DNA from: Rhodospirillales bacterium
Lineage (GTDB): Bacteria > Pseudomonadota > Alphaproteobacteria > SMXQ01
Length of the DNA stretch: 64,000 nucleotides
Reading direction: 5' to 3'
Assembly (NCBI GenBank): GCA_018666775.1
Contig: JABIXC010000003.1
Span: 1 to 64,000, forward strand
The notes beneath the pieces were generated by a model. That model did no database searches. It worked only from the letters and a program-made list of their open reading frames with translations, and was not told where the DNA came from. Made by a program: the position numbers and the translations under genes. The number at the start of each line of letters is the position of its first letter. Positions within the stretch are counted from its first letter, which is position 1. Shown here piece after piece: positions 28,293-37,581 of this stretch.

Positions 28293-28319
28293 ATAGTTTA
28301 GAATAAATCTAAACTATTT
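28291..28319. promoter_or_regulatory. Irr iron-control element (ICE) at the rubrerythrin promoter
   Basis: AAATAGTTTAGA (28291-28302) and TCTAAACTATTT (28308-28319) form a perfect 12-bp dyad with a 5-bp spacer. Its core TTTAGA-ATAAA-TCTAAA (28297-28313) matches the alphaproteobacterial ICE pattern TTTAGAA-N3-TTCTAAA with one deviation. The irr gene lies next to it. The centre is about 48 bp upstream of the likely transcription start. Fur or PerR binding is a less likely alternative. Confidence 0.7.
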
Positions 28320-28355
28320 TAGCGCCGCCTATCAGAGATTTCAAAAGAGGATGGA

Positions 28356-28832
28356 TCAGGAATTACGGACCCGGATGACCACATCAATTCGTTCCACCTC
28401 TGTCCCCTTTGGGGGTTTTGGCATTGATGCAATCACCACATCACCGCCACTGATGTCTTCCAGTTCTGCGCGGTCTTCAAAGAAGAAATGATGATGCTCG
28501 GTTGTGTTGGTATCAAAGTAAGAACGGCCCGTATCCACAACAATTTCGCGCAACATCCCGGCGCGGGTAAATTGGTGCAAGGTGTTGTAAATGGTCGCCA
28601 ATGAAACACGGATATTGGCTTTTTGGGCACGATCATAAAGCTGTTCGGCAGTCAGATGGCAATCGCCCGCATCGCTTAAGAGTCTGGCCAAGGCCATGCG
28701 CTGGCGCGTTGGCCGAAGATCGCACCGCTTTAAAACATCCAAAACATCCGCATAGGGACGGTTTTTAGGGTCATTATTCATATTTGTTTTGGCCATCAAA
28801 GGAGCCCCATAAATATGCTCTGCCAATATCAT
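28356..28832 (-). CDS. irr: Iron response regulator Irr (Fur family)
   Basis: A 158-residue Fur-family regulator of the Irr type, which senses haem-linked iron status and controls iron and haem genes. LRPTRQRMALARLL and the recognition helix VSLATIYNTLHQFTRAGMLRE are typical. The His-rich haem site is TEHHHFFFED near residue 115. The N-terminal GCPWH haem motif of Bradyrhizobium Irr is absent, as in many Irr proteins. Start codons at 28832, 28796 or 28781 are possible, and none has a clear ribosome-binding site. An ICE-like sequence lies just upstream and a perfect one downstream. Confidence 0.88.
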   Translation of the reverse strand: MILAEHIYGAPLMAKTNMNNDPKNRPYADVLDVLKRCDLRPTRQRMALARLLSDAGDCHLTAEQLYDRAQKANIRVSLATIYNTLHQFTRAGMLREIVVDTGRSYFDTNTTEHHHFFFEDRAELEDISGGDVVIASMPKPPKGTEVERIDVVIRVRNS

Positions 28833-28841
28833 AGGTCAGTT

Positions 28842-28858
28842 TTTAGAATAACTATAAA
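28842..28858. promoter_or_regulatory. Second ICE-like site upstream of irr
   Basis: TTTAGA-ATAAC-TATAAA differs from the rubrerythrin core by one base in the right half-site and two in the spacer. It overlaps a possible minus-strand -10 box, TATAGT (28851-28856), so binding would favour autorepression of irr. Confidence 0.45.
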
Positions 28859-28866
28859 AATAATTT

Positions 28867-30264
28867 CTATTGGCCAGAAACAATCCGCTCGAACAGTTCC
28901 CTGACCGTAGGAATAAACCCGTTGGCGTAAAAAGGGTCGCTTTTGAAGCGATAGGCATTATGGCCCGAAAACATCAACTCGTTTTCAATGTCCGAGGTAT
29001 GACTGACGGCTTGCAGGGTTTTCTGGATGCAAAAAGATCTGGGATCAGCCTTGCGCCCGGTCGTCCCCGATTCATTTTGTGACCAATTGGAAAAATGGCA
29101 TGCACTGAGACAGCCCATACATTCAATTTGATCCCGCCTAATTTTATGCGATCGATCTGGCGTCACAAAAATCAGGGTTGAATCAGGGGTGCGCAAAACA
29201 TCGGTGTAGCCTTCTGCCACCCACCCTTCGGCCGAAGGTTTATCAGATGCGGCCAAAAAGACTTCGCGGCCCCTGGCACCGACAGCAAATGCCGTATTAA
29301 GATCGCCATCCGCTTTGGTGGAATATGCAACCTGGCGCTCTGAGCGGGTTTTGAGTTCGTCTAAAAATGTGTTTCTGACGGCAGAAGAATAAAATCCGGT
29401 TGGGCTGAAGTGGTTGAGGTAAACATCCCCTTCTTTCAGCGTCAGAAGCCGAGTTTTCCAGGCATCAGAAATCGGGCTTTCTTTTGTTAAAAGCGGCCGT
29501 GTCCCAAACTGAAAGGCCATGGGGCCAAGATCAGGATTATCCAACCAGTCTTCCCATTCCTGAAGCGCCCAAACACCACCTGCCATAACAATCGGCGTAG
29601 AATCCAGGCCACACTCCACCATCAATTTCCGCAGATCCATAACCCGTGGCATCGGATTTTCAGGTATTTCGGGGTCTTCAACATTGGACAACCCATTATG
29701 GCCACCGGCCTTCCAGGGGTCTTCATAAACAACGCCACCCAACCATTGGGCATTCTTGTGATACGCCCTTTTCCACAGCGCCCTGAAGGCCCGGGCCGAA
29801 GAAACGATGGGATAGTAATAAACCCCGTATTCAGCACAGATTTCTGCCAACCGGTACGGCATGCCAGCGCCACAGGTAACCCCGTGGACCATGCCTTTTG
29901 CACTGTCTAGAATGCCCTTTAAAATTTCTTCAGCGCCACCCATTTCCCACAGGATGTTCATGTGGATACGGCCTTCGCCGCCTTGCATTTCATGGGCAAT
30001 TTTTACCTGTGTCAGGCCGCCCCGAATACCATTGACGATCAGTTCTTCGTGACGTTCGCGCCGGGTCTTGCCGAGAAAAACAGGGGGGATGACAGCGCCA
30101 TCGTCATCGTACGAATCTGCGTTGACCCCTGAAATCGTGCCAATGCCACCCGATGCTGCCCATGCACCAGAGGTAATGCCATTGGACACGGCAACACCCT
30201 TACCGCCTTCCACCAGAGGCATAACCTCTTTTCCAGAAATCATCAGTGGCTGCAAAGGCTTCAT
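28867..30264 (-). CDS. Nitronate monooxygenase-like flavoprotein with Cys cluster
   Basis: A 465-residue TIM-barrel FMN protein of the nitronate monooxygenase/NAD(P)H-dependent flavin oxidoreductase group. N-terminal GGKGVAVSNG, HGVTCGAGMPYRLAE near 127-141, a His in AGGHNG, IVMAGGV and FQFGTRPLLT are the flavin-barrel landmarks. Family members are usually 320-380 residues. The extra C-terminal part holds C382-x2-C385-x3-C389 and C412, a spacing like the 4Fe-4S site of 2,4-dienoyl-CoA reductase-type flavoenzymes. A cluster is therefore likely; the substrate is unknown. The gene precedes irr by 34 bp on the same strand. Confidence 0.82.
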   Translation of the reverse strand: MKPLQPLMISGKEVMPLVEGGKGVAVSNGITSGAWAASGGIGTISGVNADSYDDDGAVIPPVFLGKTRRERHEELIVNGIRGGLTQVKIAHEMQGGEGRIHMNILWEMGGAEEILKGILDSAKGMVHGVTCGAGMPYRLAEICAEYGVYYYPIVSSARAFRALWKRAYHKNAQWLGGVVYEDPWKAGGHNGLSNVEDPEIPENPMPRVMDLRKLMVECGLDSTPIVMAGGVWALQEWEDWLDNPDLGPMAFQFGTRPLLTKESPISDAWKTRLLTLKEGDVYLNHFSPTGFYSSAVRNTFLDELKTRSERQVAYSTKADGDLNTAFAVGARGREVFLAASDKPSAEGWVAEGYTDVLRTPDSTLIFVTPDRSHKIRRDQIECMGCLSACHFSNWSQNESGTTGRKADPRSFCIQKTLQAVSHTSDIENELMFSGHNAYRFKSDPFYANGFIPTVRELFERIVSGQ

Positions 30265-30323
30265 TAAATGTCACTCGACCGGAGAGCCCGGCCCCTATCA
30301 TCAACTAAAATCAAACGAGGCAC

Positions 30324-30353
30324 GGCCGGAATTCTGAAACGTGAATTCCGGCC
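30324..30353 (-). terminator. Hairpin after pnp
   Basis: GGCCGGAATTC (30324-30334) and GAATTCCGGCC (30343-30353) form a perfect 11-bp stem with an 8-nt loop, 15 bp past the pnp stop. Only a weak T-rich stretch follows, so it may stabilise the 3' end as much as terminate. Confidence 0.7.
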
Positions 30354-30368
30354 AGCCCCGAAGAAGTT

Positions 30369-32504
30369 TTACTCAGCTGCAGGCGTATCGGCGGCATCTT
30401 CAGAAAGATCCTCGCCGGTTTCCTGATTAACAACGCGCATGGACAACCGTACTTTCCCACGATCATCAATACCCAGAACCTTAACCTTGACCTGGTCACC
30501 TTCATTGATCACATCCGTGACCTTGTTGGTGCGCCCTTCGGCCAATTCGCTGATATGGACAAGACCATCACGGTTGCCAAGGAAATTAACAAAGGCGCCG
30601 AAATCGACAACCTTGACCACCTTGCCCGTATAGATCACGCCCACTTCGGGTTCTGCAACGATGGACTTGACCCATTCAATGGCCCGGTCCGCCGCTTCAC
30701 CGTCAACGGCAGCAACCTTGATGGTGCCATCATCTTCAATGTCGATCTTGGCGCCTGTGGTTTCGCAGATTTCACGAATAACCTTGCCGCCAGTACCGAT
30801 GACATCACGGATTTTGTCCTTGGGAATCTGGAAGGCGGTAATACGGGGCGCATTGCCCGATACCTCTTCACGACCAGAAGAAAGTGCTTTCGACATTTCG
30901 CCAAGAATATGCAGACGACCTTCCCGGGCCTGGCCCAGAGCGATTTGCATGATTTCTTCCGTGATGGACGTAATCTTGATGTCCATCTGCAGGCTGGTAA
31001 TGCCTTCATCGGTCCCTGCCACCTTGAAATCCATATCGCCCAGATGATCTTCATCACCCAGAATATCCGACAGAACCGCATAGCGATCATCTTCCTTGAT
31101 CAGGCCCATGGCGATGCCAGCGACCGGCTTTTTCAGCGGCACACCTGCATCCATCATGGAAAGTGCCGTGCCACACACGGTTGCCATAGAAGACGAACCA
31201 TTGGATTCGGTAACTTCTGAAACCACCCGCATGGTATAGGGGAATTCTTCCTTGCTGGGCAGCATTGGATGCACTGCGCGCCATGCCAGTTTACCATGGC
31301 CAATTTCACGACGACCCGGAGAGCGCAAGAAACTTGCTTCGCCAACCGAATAAGGCGGGAAATTGTAATGCAGAAGAAAATGTTCCCGATAATCCCCATC
31401 CAGGGCATCGATGATCTGTTCATCCTGGCCAGTGCCGAGCGTTGTGACGTTCAGAACCTGGGTTTCACCACGGGTGAACAATGCGCTGCCGTGCGCCCGG
31501 GGCAAAACACCCACTTCGCAAGTAATTGGCCGCACGGTTTTGGTATCACGCCCATCAATACGAATGCCTGAATCCAAAATGGCGTTACGCACAATGTCTT
31601 TTTCAAGCTTCTTAAAGGCACCCTTGACCATGTCGCCAGACATATCTTCGTCATCTTTCATAGTGTCCATGGCTGTGGCCTTGGCCTGATCAATGGCAAT
31701 AACACGCTTGCTTTTGTCAGGCTCAGAATACGCTGCGCGCAGACCTTCTTCGGCCAGTTCACGAACCCTAGATGCAACAACTGCCTGTTCTGGAGGGACT
31801 TCTGTTGTTGGCCAAGGTTCCTTGGCGGCTTCTTCGGCCATCTCAATAATGGCGTTGATAACCGGCTGGAACCCACGATGACCAAACATCACCGCGTTCA
31901 ACATGACCTCTTCGCTCAATTCTTCGGCTTCGGATTCAACCATCAAAACGCCTTCCTGAGTGCCAGCAACGGCAAGATCAAGAATGGAATCTTCCATCTG
32001 ATCCGTCAGGGGGTTGAGCACAAATTCGCCATCAATATAACCAACCCGAGCAGCGCCCAGGGGTCCCATGAAGGGAATTCCTGAAAGGGTGAGTGCCGCA
32101 GATGCACCAACAAGTGCCACCATATCCGGATCGTTTTCAAGATCATGGGCAATAACCGTACAAATGACCTGGGTCTCGTTACGGAATTGCGGGTGAAACA
32201 GGGGACGGATCGGGCGATCAATCAATCGCGATGTCAGGGTTTCCTTTTCTGAAGGCCGCCCTTCGCGCTTGAAAAAGCCGCCGGGAATTTTACCCGCGGC
32301 AAATGCCTTTTCCTGATAATTAATTGTCAGGGGGAAAAAATCGATTCCTTGTTTCGGTTCTCTCTGGGCAACGGCGGTACACAGTACCGTGGTTTCTCCG
32401 TAGGTCGCCAAAACTGCACAATCAGCCTGGCGCGCAACGCGGCCAGTTTCCAGTGTCAGCGTGCGCCCACCCCAATTTATTTCCTTCTTTACAACATTAA
32501 ACAT
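30369..32504 (-). CDS. pnp: Polynucleotide phosphorylase
   Basis: A 711-residue 3'-5' exoribonuclease of the RNA degradosome. Two RNase PH-like domains are present: the first begins ...[20 protein letters not shown], the second contains RTDGR-type sequence [13 protein letters not shown] and [13 protein letters not shown] domain ([15 protein letters not shown], near residue 565) and an S1 domain ([19 protein letters not shown]) close the protein. It is the last gene of the rimP-to-pnp run and lies 92 bp after rpsO, with a strong hairpin between them. Confidence 0.97.
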   Translation of the reverse strand: MFNVVKKEINWGGRTLTLETGRVARQADCAVLATYGETTVLCTAVAQREPKQGIDFFPLTINYQEKAFAAGKIPGGFFKREGRPSEKETLTSRLIDRPIRPLFHPQFRNETQVICTVIAHDLENDPDMVALVGASAALTLSGIPFMGPLGAARVGYIDGEFVLNPLTDQMEDSILDLAVAGTQEGVLMVESEAEELSEEVMLNAVMFGHRGFQPVINAIIEMAEEAAKEPWPTTEVPPEQAVVASRVRELAEEGLRAAYSEPDKSKRVIAIDQAKATAMDTMKDDEDMSGDMVKGAFKKLEKDIVRNAILDSGIRIDGRDTKTVRPITCEVGVLPRAHGSALFTRGETQVLNVTTLGTGQDEQIIDALDGDYREHFLLHYNFPPYSVGEASFLRSPGRREIGHGKLAWRAVHPMLPSKEEFPYTMRVVSEVTESNGSSSMATVCGTALSMMDAGVPLKKPVAGIAMGLIKEDDRYAVLSDILGDEDHLGDMDFKVAGTDEGITSLQMDIKITSITEEIMQIALGQAREGRLHILGEMSKALSSGREEVSGNAPRITAFQIPKDKIRDVIGTGGKVIREICETTGAKIDIEDDGTIKVAAVDGEAADRAIEWVKSIVAEPEVGVIYTGKVVKVVDFGAFVNFLGNRDGLVHISELAEGRTNKVTDVINEGDQVKVKVLGIDDRGKVRLSMRVVNQETGEDLSEDAADTPAAE

Positions 32505-32548
32505 TCTATCTCTTCCTTCGTTCTTTATATCGTCCTACCAACCTACGT

Positions 32549-32569
32549 GGGGTCGGCCAAGCCGACCCC
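32549..32569 (-). promoter_or_regulatory. rpsO-pnp intergenic hairpin
   Basis: GGGGTCGGC (32549-32557) and GCCGACCCC (32561-32569) form a perfect 9-bp stem with a CAA loop and no T-run. In E. coli the equivalent gap contains an RNase III site that lets PNPase control its own mRNA. A similar role is plausible but inferred. Confidence 0.65.
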
Positions 32570-32596
32570 CAATATCCCAGCCAAAGCCGGGCCAAC

Positions 32597-32866
32597 TCAG
32601 CGGCGCAAACCTAAGCGCTTAATCAGAGTCTGGTATCTGTCTTCGTTCTTTGATTTCAAATAATCCAACAGGCGGCGCCGCTTGCTCACCATGATGAGCA
32701 GGCCACGTCGGGAATGGTGATCGTGTTTATGTTCCTGCAGATGTTCTGTCAGGTTTGTAATGCGCTCCGAAAGGATGGCAACCTGGACTTCTGGGGAACC
32801 TGTATCAGTGGAACCGGTCGCATATTCGCCAACCAGTTCGGCTTTCTTTTCTGGTGTAATCGACAT
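32597..32866 (-). CDS. rpsO: 30S ribosomal protein S15
   Basis: An 89-residue S15 that binds the central domain of 16S rRNA and helps form bridge B4. [16 protein letters not shown] at the N-terminus, the [15 protein letters not shown] segment and [20 protein letters not shown] are diagnostic. It starts 13 bp after the truB stop on the same strand and precedes pnp, the standard bacterial order. No oddity is seen. Confidence 0.98.
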   Translation of the reverse strand: MSITPEKKAELVGEYATGSTDTGSPEVQVAILSERITNLTEHLQEHKHDHHSRRGLLIMVSKRRRLLDYLKSKNEDRYQTLIKRLGLRR

Positions 32867-32879
32867 CAGATACTCCGTC

Positions 32880-33815
32880 TTAAAGGTTTAAAACACGCAC
32901 CGGGTGTACTTCGCCTGAACATATGCGGGCCAAGGCAACAAGCTTTGTCCCGTCCATGGCACAAACAACAGCACCGTCGGAAAGCGTGGTGGGATCATTA
33001 TCCCGTGTCCCAAACACCTTCACAGACTGGCCCTGCCTCATTGCAGCGGCTTCGTCACCGGTCAGGGCCAGCGCCGGGATGTCGTCCAGCACGGTCTCGA
33101 TCGGGTGAAGATATTCGAAATCGCGCGCACTATGCCCCAAAGTGCATAGATTATCCAGCCCAATTGCGGCATTTATTCCAAAAGGTCCAACCTGGGTTCG
33201 CCGAAGCTCTGCTACATGCCCAACACTGCCCAAGGCTACCGCCAAATCCTGTGCTAATGAGCGGACATATGTCCCCTTTCCACAGACCAATTCCAGCGCC
33301 ACATGGTCGGGATCAGGACGGGAAATCAGCGTTAAAGCCTTAATTTCAACCATTCTGGAGGGTATTTCGACCGCTTCACCCAAGCGGGCCAGATCGTAGG
33401 CGCGCTTTCCATTGATTTTGATGGCCGAATATTTGGGGGGCACCTGTTCAATAACGCCGATAAATTGGCCCAAAATGGCCTCAATAGCCGCCGTTTCAGG
33501 CCGCACGGTGCTGGTTTCGGTCACTTTGCCCTCACCATCCCCGGTATCACGGCTTTCCCCAAACAGAATCGTGAAATGATACGTTTTGGTCCCATCCATG
33601 ATGTAAGACACCGTCTTGGTCGCTTCCCCAAGGGCCACGGGCAATACGCCACTGGCCAAAGGATCAAGGGTTCCCCCGTGACCAATTCGCATGGGCTTTA
33701 GCGCAGCCCGCAGGCGGGAAACAACACCAGCCGAGCTGATCCCGATGGGTTTGTCGACAATAACCCATCCATTTAAGGGGCGCGCACCAACCGGGGGTTT
33801 GCGCCTACGCCCCAT
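32880..33815 (-). CDS. truB: tRNA pseudouridine-55 synthase
   Basis: A 311-residue pseudouridine synthase acting on U55 of the tRNA T-loop. The N-terminal [20 protein letters not shown] and [19 protein letters not shown] are present; the catalytic Asp is in GTLDPLA (about residue 50). The RYVRSLAQD-type segment reads [14 protein letters not shown]-terminal PUA-like region ends in VHPVRVLNL. It overlaps rbfA by 11 bp, and rpsO follows after 13 bp, so it is embedded in the translation operon. Confidence 0.96.
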   Translation of the reverse strand: MGRRRKPPVGARPLNGWVIVDKPIGISSAGVVSRLRAALKPMRIGHGGTLDPLASGVLPVALGEATKTVSYIMDGTKTYHFTILFGESRDTGDGEGKVTETSTVRPETAAIEAILGQFIGVIEQVPPKYSAIKINGKRAYDLARLGEAVEIPSRMVEIKALTLISRPDPDHVALELVCGKGTYVRSLAQDLAVALGSVGHVAELRRTQVGPFGINAAIGLDNLCTLGHSARDFEYLHPIETVLDDIPALALTGDEAAAMRQGQSVKVFGTRDNDPTTLSDGAVVCAMDGTKLVALARICSGEVHPVRVLNL

Positions 33816-34260
33816 TCTTTTCTCCTGAATCGTCTTCTGGCTCGCGAGATTCAGATGAGTCCTCAGGCAGAATGTCGCGGGCGACCTCCGGGCTGTTCAA
33901 CAATGCGTCAATACGGGAAGAATAATCAAACGATGTGTCGGGGACGAAAGAAAGCCTGGGCACGAACCGAAGTGCTATTTGGCGGGCAATTTCCCGATGA
34001 AAATATCCCACTGCACGATTAAGGGCCGCCACGGTTTTTTCCATGTCCCCGCCCCCCAATGGCGTCACATAAGCCGTGGCATTCTTGAGATCCGGGCTAA
34101 TCCGAACTTCGGTCACGGTAATGGCGGCATCAAATAAATCGGGGTCGTGAAAATGGCCTTGGCGAATGACATTCACCAAGGTGTGACGCAATTCCTCCCC
34201 AACACGCAACTGGCGCTGACTGGGAGCATGAGAAGGTACATTGTTTTGTGCGTGTTTCAT
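33805..34260 (-). CDS. rbfA: 30S ribosome-binding factor A
   Basis: A 151-residue KH-like ribosome maturation factor for the 16S 5' end. QRQLRVGEELRHTLVNVIR and ITVTEVRISPDLKNATAYVTPLG are typical, and LRFVPRLSFVPDTSFDYSSRI is the C-terminal hallmark. An acidic tail of about 25 residues follows. I chose the ATG at 34260; an upstream TTG at 34272 is in frame but less likely. It lies between infB and truB, overlapping truB by 11 bp. Confidence 0.95.
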   Translation of the reverse strand: MKHAQNNVPSHAPSQRQLRVGEELRHTLVNVIRQGHFHDPDLFDAAITVTEVRISPDLKNATAYVTPLGGGDMEKTVAALNRAVGYFHREIARQIALRFVPRLSFVPDTSFDYSSRIDALLNSPEVARDILPEDSSESREPEDDSGEKNGA

Positions 34261-34293
34261 GGGACCGACCAACTATCGTGTGACACGCACCAC

Positions 34294-36816
34294 TTACAGG
34301 GTGCGCGCGACTTGCTCTACCTCGAAGCACTCGATCACGTCGCCTGCCTGAATGTCGTGGTAGTTTTCCAGAGCCATACCACATTCGGAACCGGCGCGAA
34401 CTTCTTTCACTTCATCCTTGAAATGCTTGAGTGTTTCAAGATCCCCTTCATGGATGACCACACTATCCCGCAAAAGGCGGACTTTGGCGCCGCGGCGGAC
34501 AACGCCGTCGGCGATAAGACAACCCGCAATTTTACCAACCTTGGTGATGGAAAAGACCTCTCTGACCTCTGCACTGCCAAGACGGGTTTCCTTGGTATCG
34601 GGGTCCAGCATCCCTGTCAGGGCCTGGGTCACGTCATTGGTAAGATCATAGATAATTGAATAATAACGGATTTCAACACCATCACGTTCCGACATGACAC
34701 GGGCCTGCGGATTAGGACGAACGTTGAACCCGAATACCAAAGCGTTAGAAGCCCGTGCCAGGGTGATGTCGGATTCATTGATACCGCCCACGCCGGAATG
34801 CAAGACATTCGCCCGCACTTCGTCATTACCGATTTTTCCAAGGGCGCTAACAATGGCTTCAACAGAACCCTGCACATCCGCCTTGATAACAACCGGAAGT
34901 TCCTTTGCCTCGCCTGAGGCAATAGAGGCCAGCATCTCTTCAACGCTATCGCGTGTGCCAGCAACAGCCGCCGCATCACGAACAGCGCGTTGGCGGTATT
35001 CTGCGATTTGACGGGCTTTGGTCTCATTTTCCACGACCATGAATTCATCGCCGGCAATGGGCGCGCCATTAAGCCCCAGAACTTCAACAGGCATGGATGG
35101 CGAAGCCAGTTTAATTTTGGAACCATGATCATTGGAAATCGCCCGTACTCGGCCCCATTCGCTGCCGGCGACAAACACATCCCCGATCCGAAGCGTGCCA
35201 CGATGAACCAACGCAGTCGCAACATTGCCGCGACCTTTTTCAACTTTGGCCTCGACCACAATACCCTGAGCAGAACGATCCGGGTTGGCTTTCAGTTCCA
35301 GAATTTCTGCCTGCAAAAGAATCATCTCTTCCAGCTTGTCCAGATTGGTGCCTTCTTTTGCCGACACTTCAATCCACAGAACATCGCCGCCCAATCCTTC
35401 CAGGGCAACATCATGTTGCAAAAGATCTATTTTGACGCGTTCCGCATCAGCACCGGCAACATCGATTTTGTTGATGGCAACAATCATCGGCACTTCTGCC
35501 GCCTGGGCATGATGGATGGCTTCAATGGTCTGTGGCATGATGCCGTCATCGGCCGCCACGACCAGAATAACGATATCCGTCACCTTGGCACCACGAGCAC
35601 GCATTTGCGTAAAGGCCTCATGGCCCGGCGTATCCAGGAAGGTGATTTTTTCACCTGATTTAACGGTCACCTGATAGGCACCAATATGCTGGGTAATGCC
35701 GCCAGATTCCCCGGATGCAACATCGGTTTTGCGCAATGCATCCAAAAGGGACGTCTTGCCGTGATCAACATGACCCATCACGGTCACCACGGGGGGACGT
35801 TTTTTCAGGGATTCAGGGGCGTCTTCCTCGCCGCCCATGCCTTCTTCCACATCCGCAGCACTGATGCGCTTCATAACATGGCCGAATTCAGCAATCACAA
35901 GCTCTGCCGTATCGGCATCAATGGTCTCGGTGATGCTCGCCGTCACACCGATGCCCATAAGCTTTTTAATGACATCGCCAGCGCGTTCCGCCATGCGATT
36001 GGAAAGCTCTTGGACGGTAATGGTTTCAGGAACCACCACTTCACGGATAATCTTGACCGCTTCACCACGGGCCTGGCCTGCTTGTGCACGCCGTTCCCGT
36101 TCGCGCGCGCGACGCACCGATGCCAGGGATCGAACGCGCTCGCCACTTTCATCATCAAGGGCTTTGGCAATGGTAAGCTTGCCACGGCGGCGCGGGTCAT
36201 CTTCCTTGCGCAAGGTCAGTGCGGGACGACCCTTGTCAGCCTTTGCACCCTTTTTCCCTGCTTTTTCTTCTTCTTCAACACGTCCCACTTCAGCGCGGGG
36301 TGCCGCTTCGGCCTTGCCCTTGCGGGGGGCCCTGGCAGTTTCTCCTTCTGCAGGCGCCAAAGATTCAAGGGCCGCGATATCAGGTGCTGCCTCTGCTTTG
36401 GATTCTGGCTTGGCTTCTGCTGCTTCGGCTTTTTTCTTCTTTTCTTCTTTTAGGCGGGCGGCTTCTTCGCGGCTGCGCCGTTCTTCGTCTATGATCGCGC
36501 CTTCCAATGCTTTGGCCCGAACAACTTTTTCCTGACTGGTCAGATGTTCATCGCCCGCAGGAACGTCTTGGCCTGCTGCCAGAGGATTCCCTTGGGACTT
36601 AACCTCTGCCATCGTGCCGCCAGCATTCGGGGCATAGGTGCGTTTCTTGCGCACCTCAACCGTCACGGCCTTCGTGCGGCCATGGGAAAAGCTCTGCTTA
36701 ATCTGACCCTGCTCGACGGTTTTCTTAAGCTCAAGCTTGCCAGGACGAGAAATGGACAACGGTTTTTTCTTGTCCGCTTCCTTGTCTGTCTTCTTATCTT
36801 TGGTCGTTTCGGTCAT
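34294..36816 (-). CDS. infB: Translation initiation factor IF-2
   Basis: An 840-residue GTPase that delivers initiator tRNA. A long charged, alanine/glutamate/lysine-rich N-terminal region (to about residue 250) is typical of alphaproteobacteria. An IF2-N-type segment ([21 protein letters not shown]) precedes the G domain, with G1 [15 protein letters not shown] (about 345), G3 [12 protein letters not shown], and G4 NKID. Two beta-barrel domains follow. Its ATG overlaps the ylxR stop by 4 bp. A second, internal start as in E. coli cannot be judged from sequence alone. Confidence 0.97.
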   Translation of the reverse strand: MTETTKDKKTDKEADKKKPLSISRPGKLELKKTVEQGQIKQSFSHGRTKAVTVEVRKKRTYAPNAGGTMAEVKSQGNPLAAGQDVPAGDEHLTSQEKVVRAKALEGAIIDEERRSREEAARLKEEKKKKAEAAEAKPESKAEAAPDIAALESLAPAEGETARAPRKGKAEAAPRAEVGRVEEEEKAGKKGAKADKGRPALTLRKEDDPRRRGKLTIAKALDDESGERVRSLASVRRARERERRAQAGQARGEAVKIIREVVVPETITVQELSNRMAERAGDVIKKLMGIGVTASITETIDADTAELVIAEFGHVMKRISAADVEEGMGGEEDAPESLKKRPPVVTVMGHVDHGKTSLLDALRKTDVASGESGGITQHIGAYQVTVKSGEKITFLDTPGHEAFTQMRARGAKVTDIVILVVAADDGIMPQTIEAIHHAQAAEVPMIVAINKIDVAGADAERVKIDLLQHDVALEGLGGDVLWIEVSAKEGTNLDKLEEMILLQAEILELKANPDRSAQGIVVEAKVEKGRGNVATALVHRGTLRIGDVFVAGSEWGRVRAISNDHGSKIKLASPSMPVEVLGLNGAPIAGDEFMVVENETKARQIAEYRQRAVRDAAAVAGTRDSVEEMLASIASGEAKELPVVIKADVQGSVEAIVSALGKIGNDEVRANVLHSGVGGINESDITLARASNALVFGFNVRPNPQARVMSERDGVEIRYYSIIYDLTNDVTQALTGMLDPDTKETRLGSAEVREVFSITKVGKIAGCLIADGVVRRGAKVRLLRDSVVIHEGDLETLKHFKDEVKEVRAGSECGMALENYHDIQAGDVIECFEVEQVARTL

Positions 36817-37571
36817 GCCTTGTCCACTCTATCCTTAACCAACGCTTCTGGCACGTCCAGAATACCGGGATTTTTTGATTCGTTGTGTAATTCAGGCCGT
36901 AATTCAGTCTGTAATTCCGTCTCCAGACCAGGTCGCAATCCAGCAAGACGCGCACTTTCACGACGAATACGCTTCGCAAGGCGCACATCGGTAATGGCAC
37001 CATGAACAGTGCCATCGCGTCCAAAAATTTTCCCCAACTCACTCGCGTCAAGGGCCCCCGCAATAGGCGTATCCCCTGCCAATGCACGCAATTTTGCGCG
37101 CCCATCGTCGGCACCGTCTGAGGCTGCAAGCAAAATGCGTACATCGCCCGATTTCAGCGCACCTTTAACTTTTTCAAATCCAGCCACGGCCCGACCCGCA
37201 CGGCGCGCCATGCCAATCAAACTTCCAACCCGTGAAACAAGTCCGGATTCAACTTGCTCCGCAAGATCAGGGGAAATTTCTACAGGCGCACCAAGAACAC
37301 GGGAGAAATGCCGACCTGATGCCGCTTCAGCCAAAACATCATGACGCGCCATGATCCACAACCCACGACCAGGAAGACGTTCATCAAGATCCACGACAAC
37401 ACCGTGTTTGGAACCAAAATCAGGACCGGGGACAAACCTGATCATCGCATCACGAGACGCAGTTTCCCCGCTCACCAGGCATCGCCGCAGTGATTCCTCT
37501 GATTTCCCCTTATGACTGGCTTTTCCGGCCGTATTTTGGGGCGTCTTATTTTTTGTTCCACGCACGTCCAT
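36813..37571 (-). CDS. ylxR: RNA-binding YlxR/DUF448 plus L7Ae-like protein
   Basis: A 252-residue two-domain protein found between nusA and infB in alphaproteobacteria. The YlxR (DUF448) domain has [19 protein letters not shown] and [13 protein letters not shown]. An L7Ae-like domain follows ([41 protein letters not shown]). Both are putative RNA-binding folds; YlxR homologues can modulate RNase P or act as nucleoid-associated regulators in other species. I chose the ATG at 37571, 10 bp after the nusA stop; the frame extends further upstream only as an artefact inside nusA. It ends with an acidic tail overlapping infB. Confidence 0.9.
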   Translation of the reverse strand: MDVRGTKNKTPQNTAGKASHKGKSEESLRRCLVSGETASRDAMIRFVPGPDFGSKHGVVVDLDERLPGRGLWIMARHDVLAEAASGRHFSRVLGAPVEISPDLAEQVESGLVSRVGSLIGMARRAGRAVAGFEKVKGALKSGDVRILLAASDGADDGRAKLRALAGDTPIAGALDASELGKIFGRDGTVHGAITDVRLAKRIRRESARLAGLRPGLETELQTELRPELHNESKNPGILDVPEALVKDRVDKA

Positions 37572-37581
37572 AATTCCCAGA

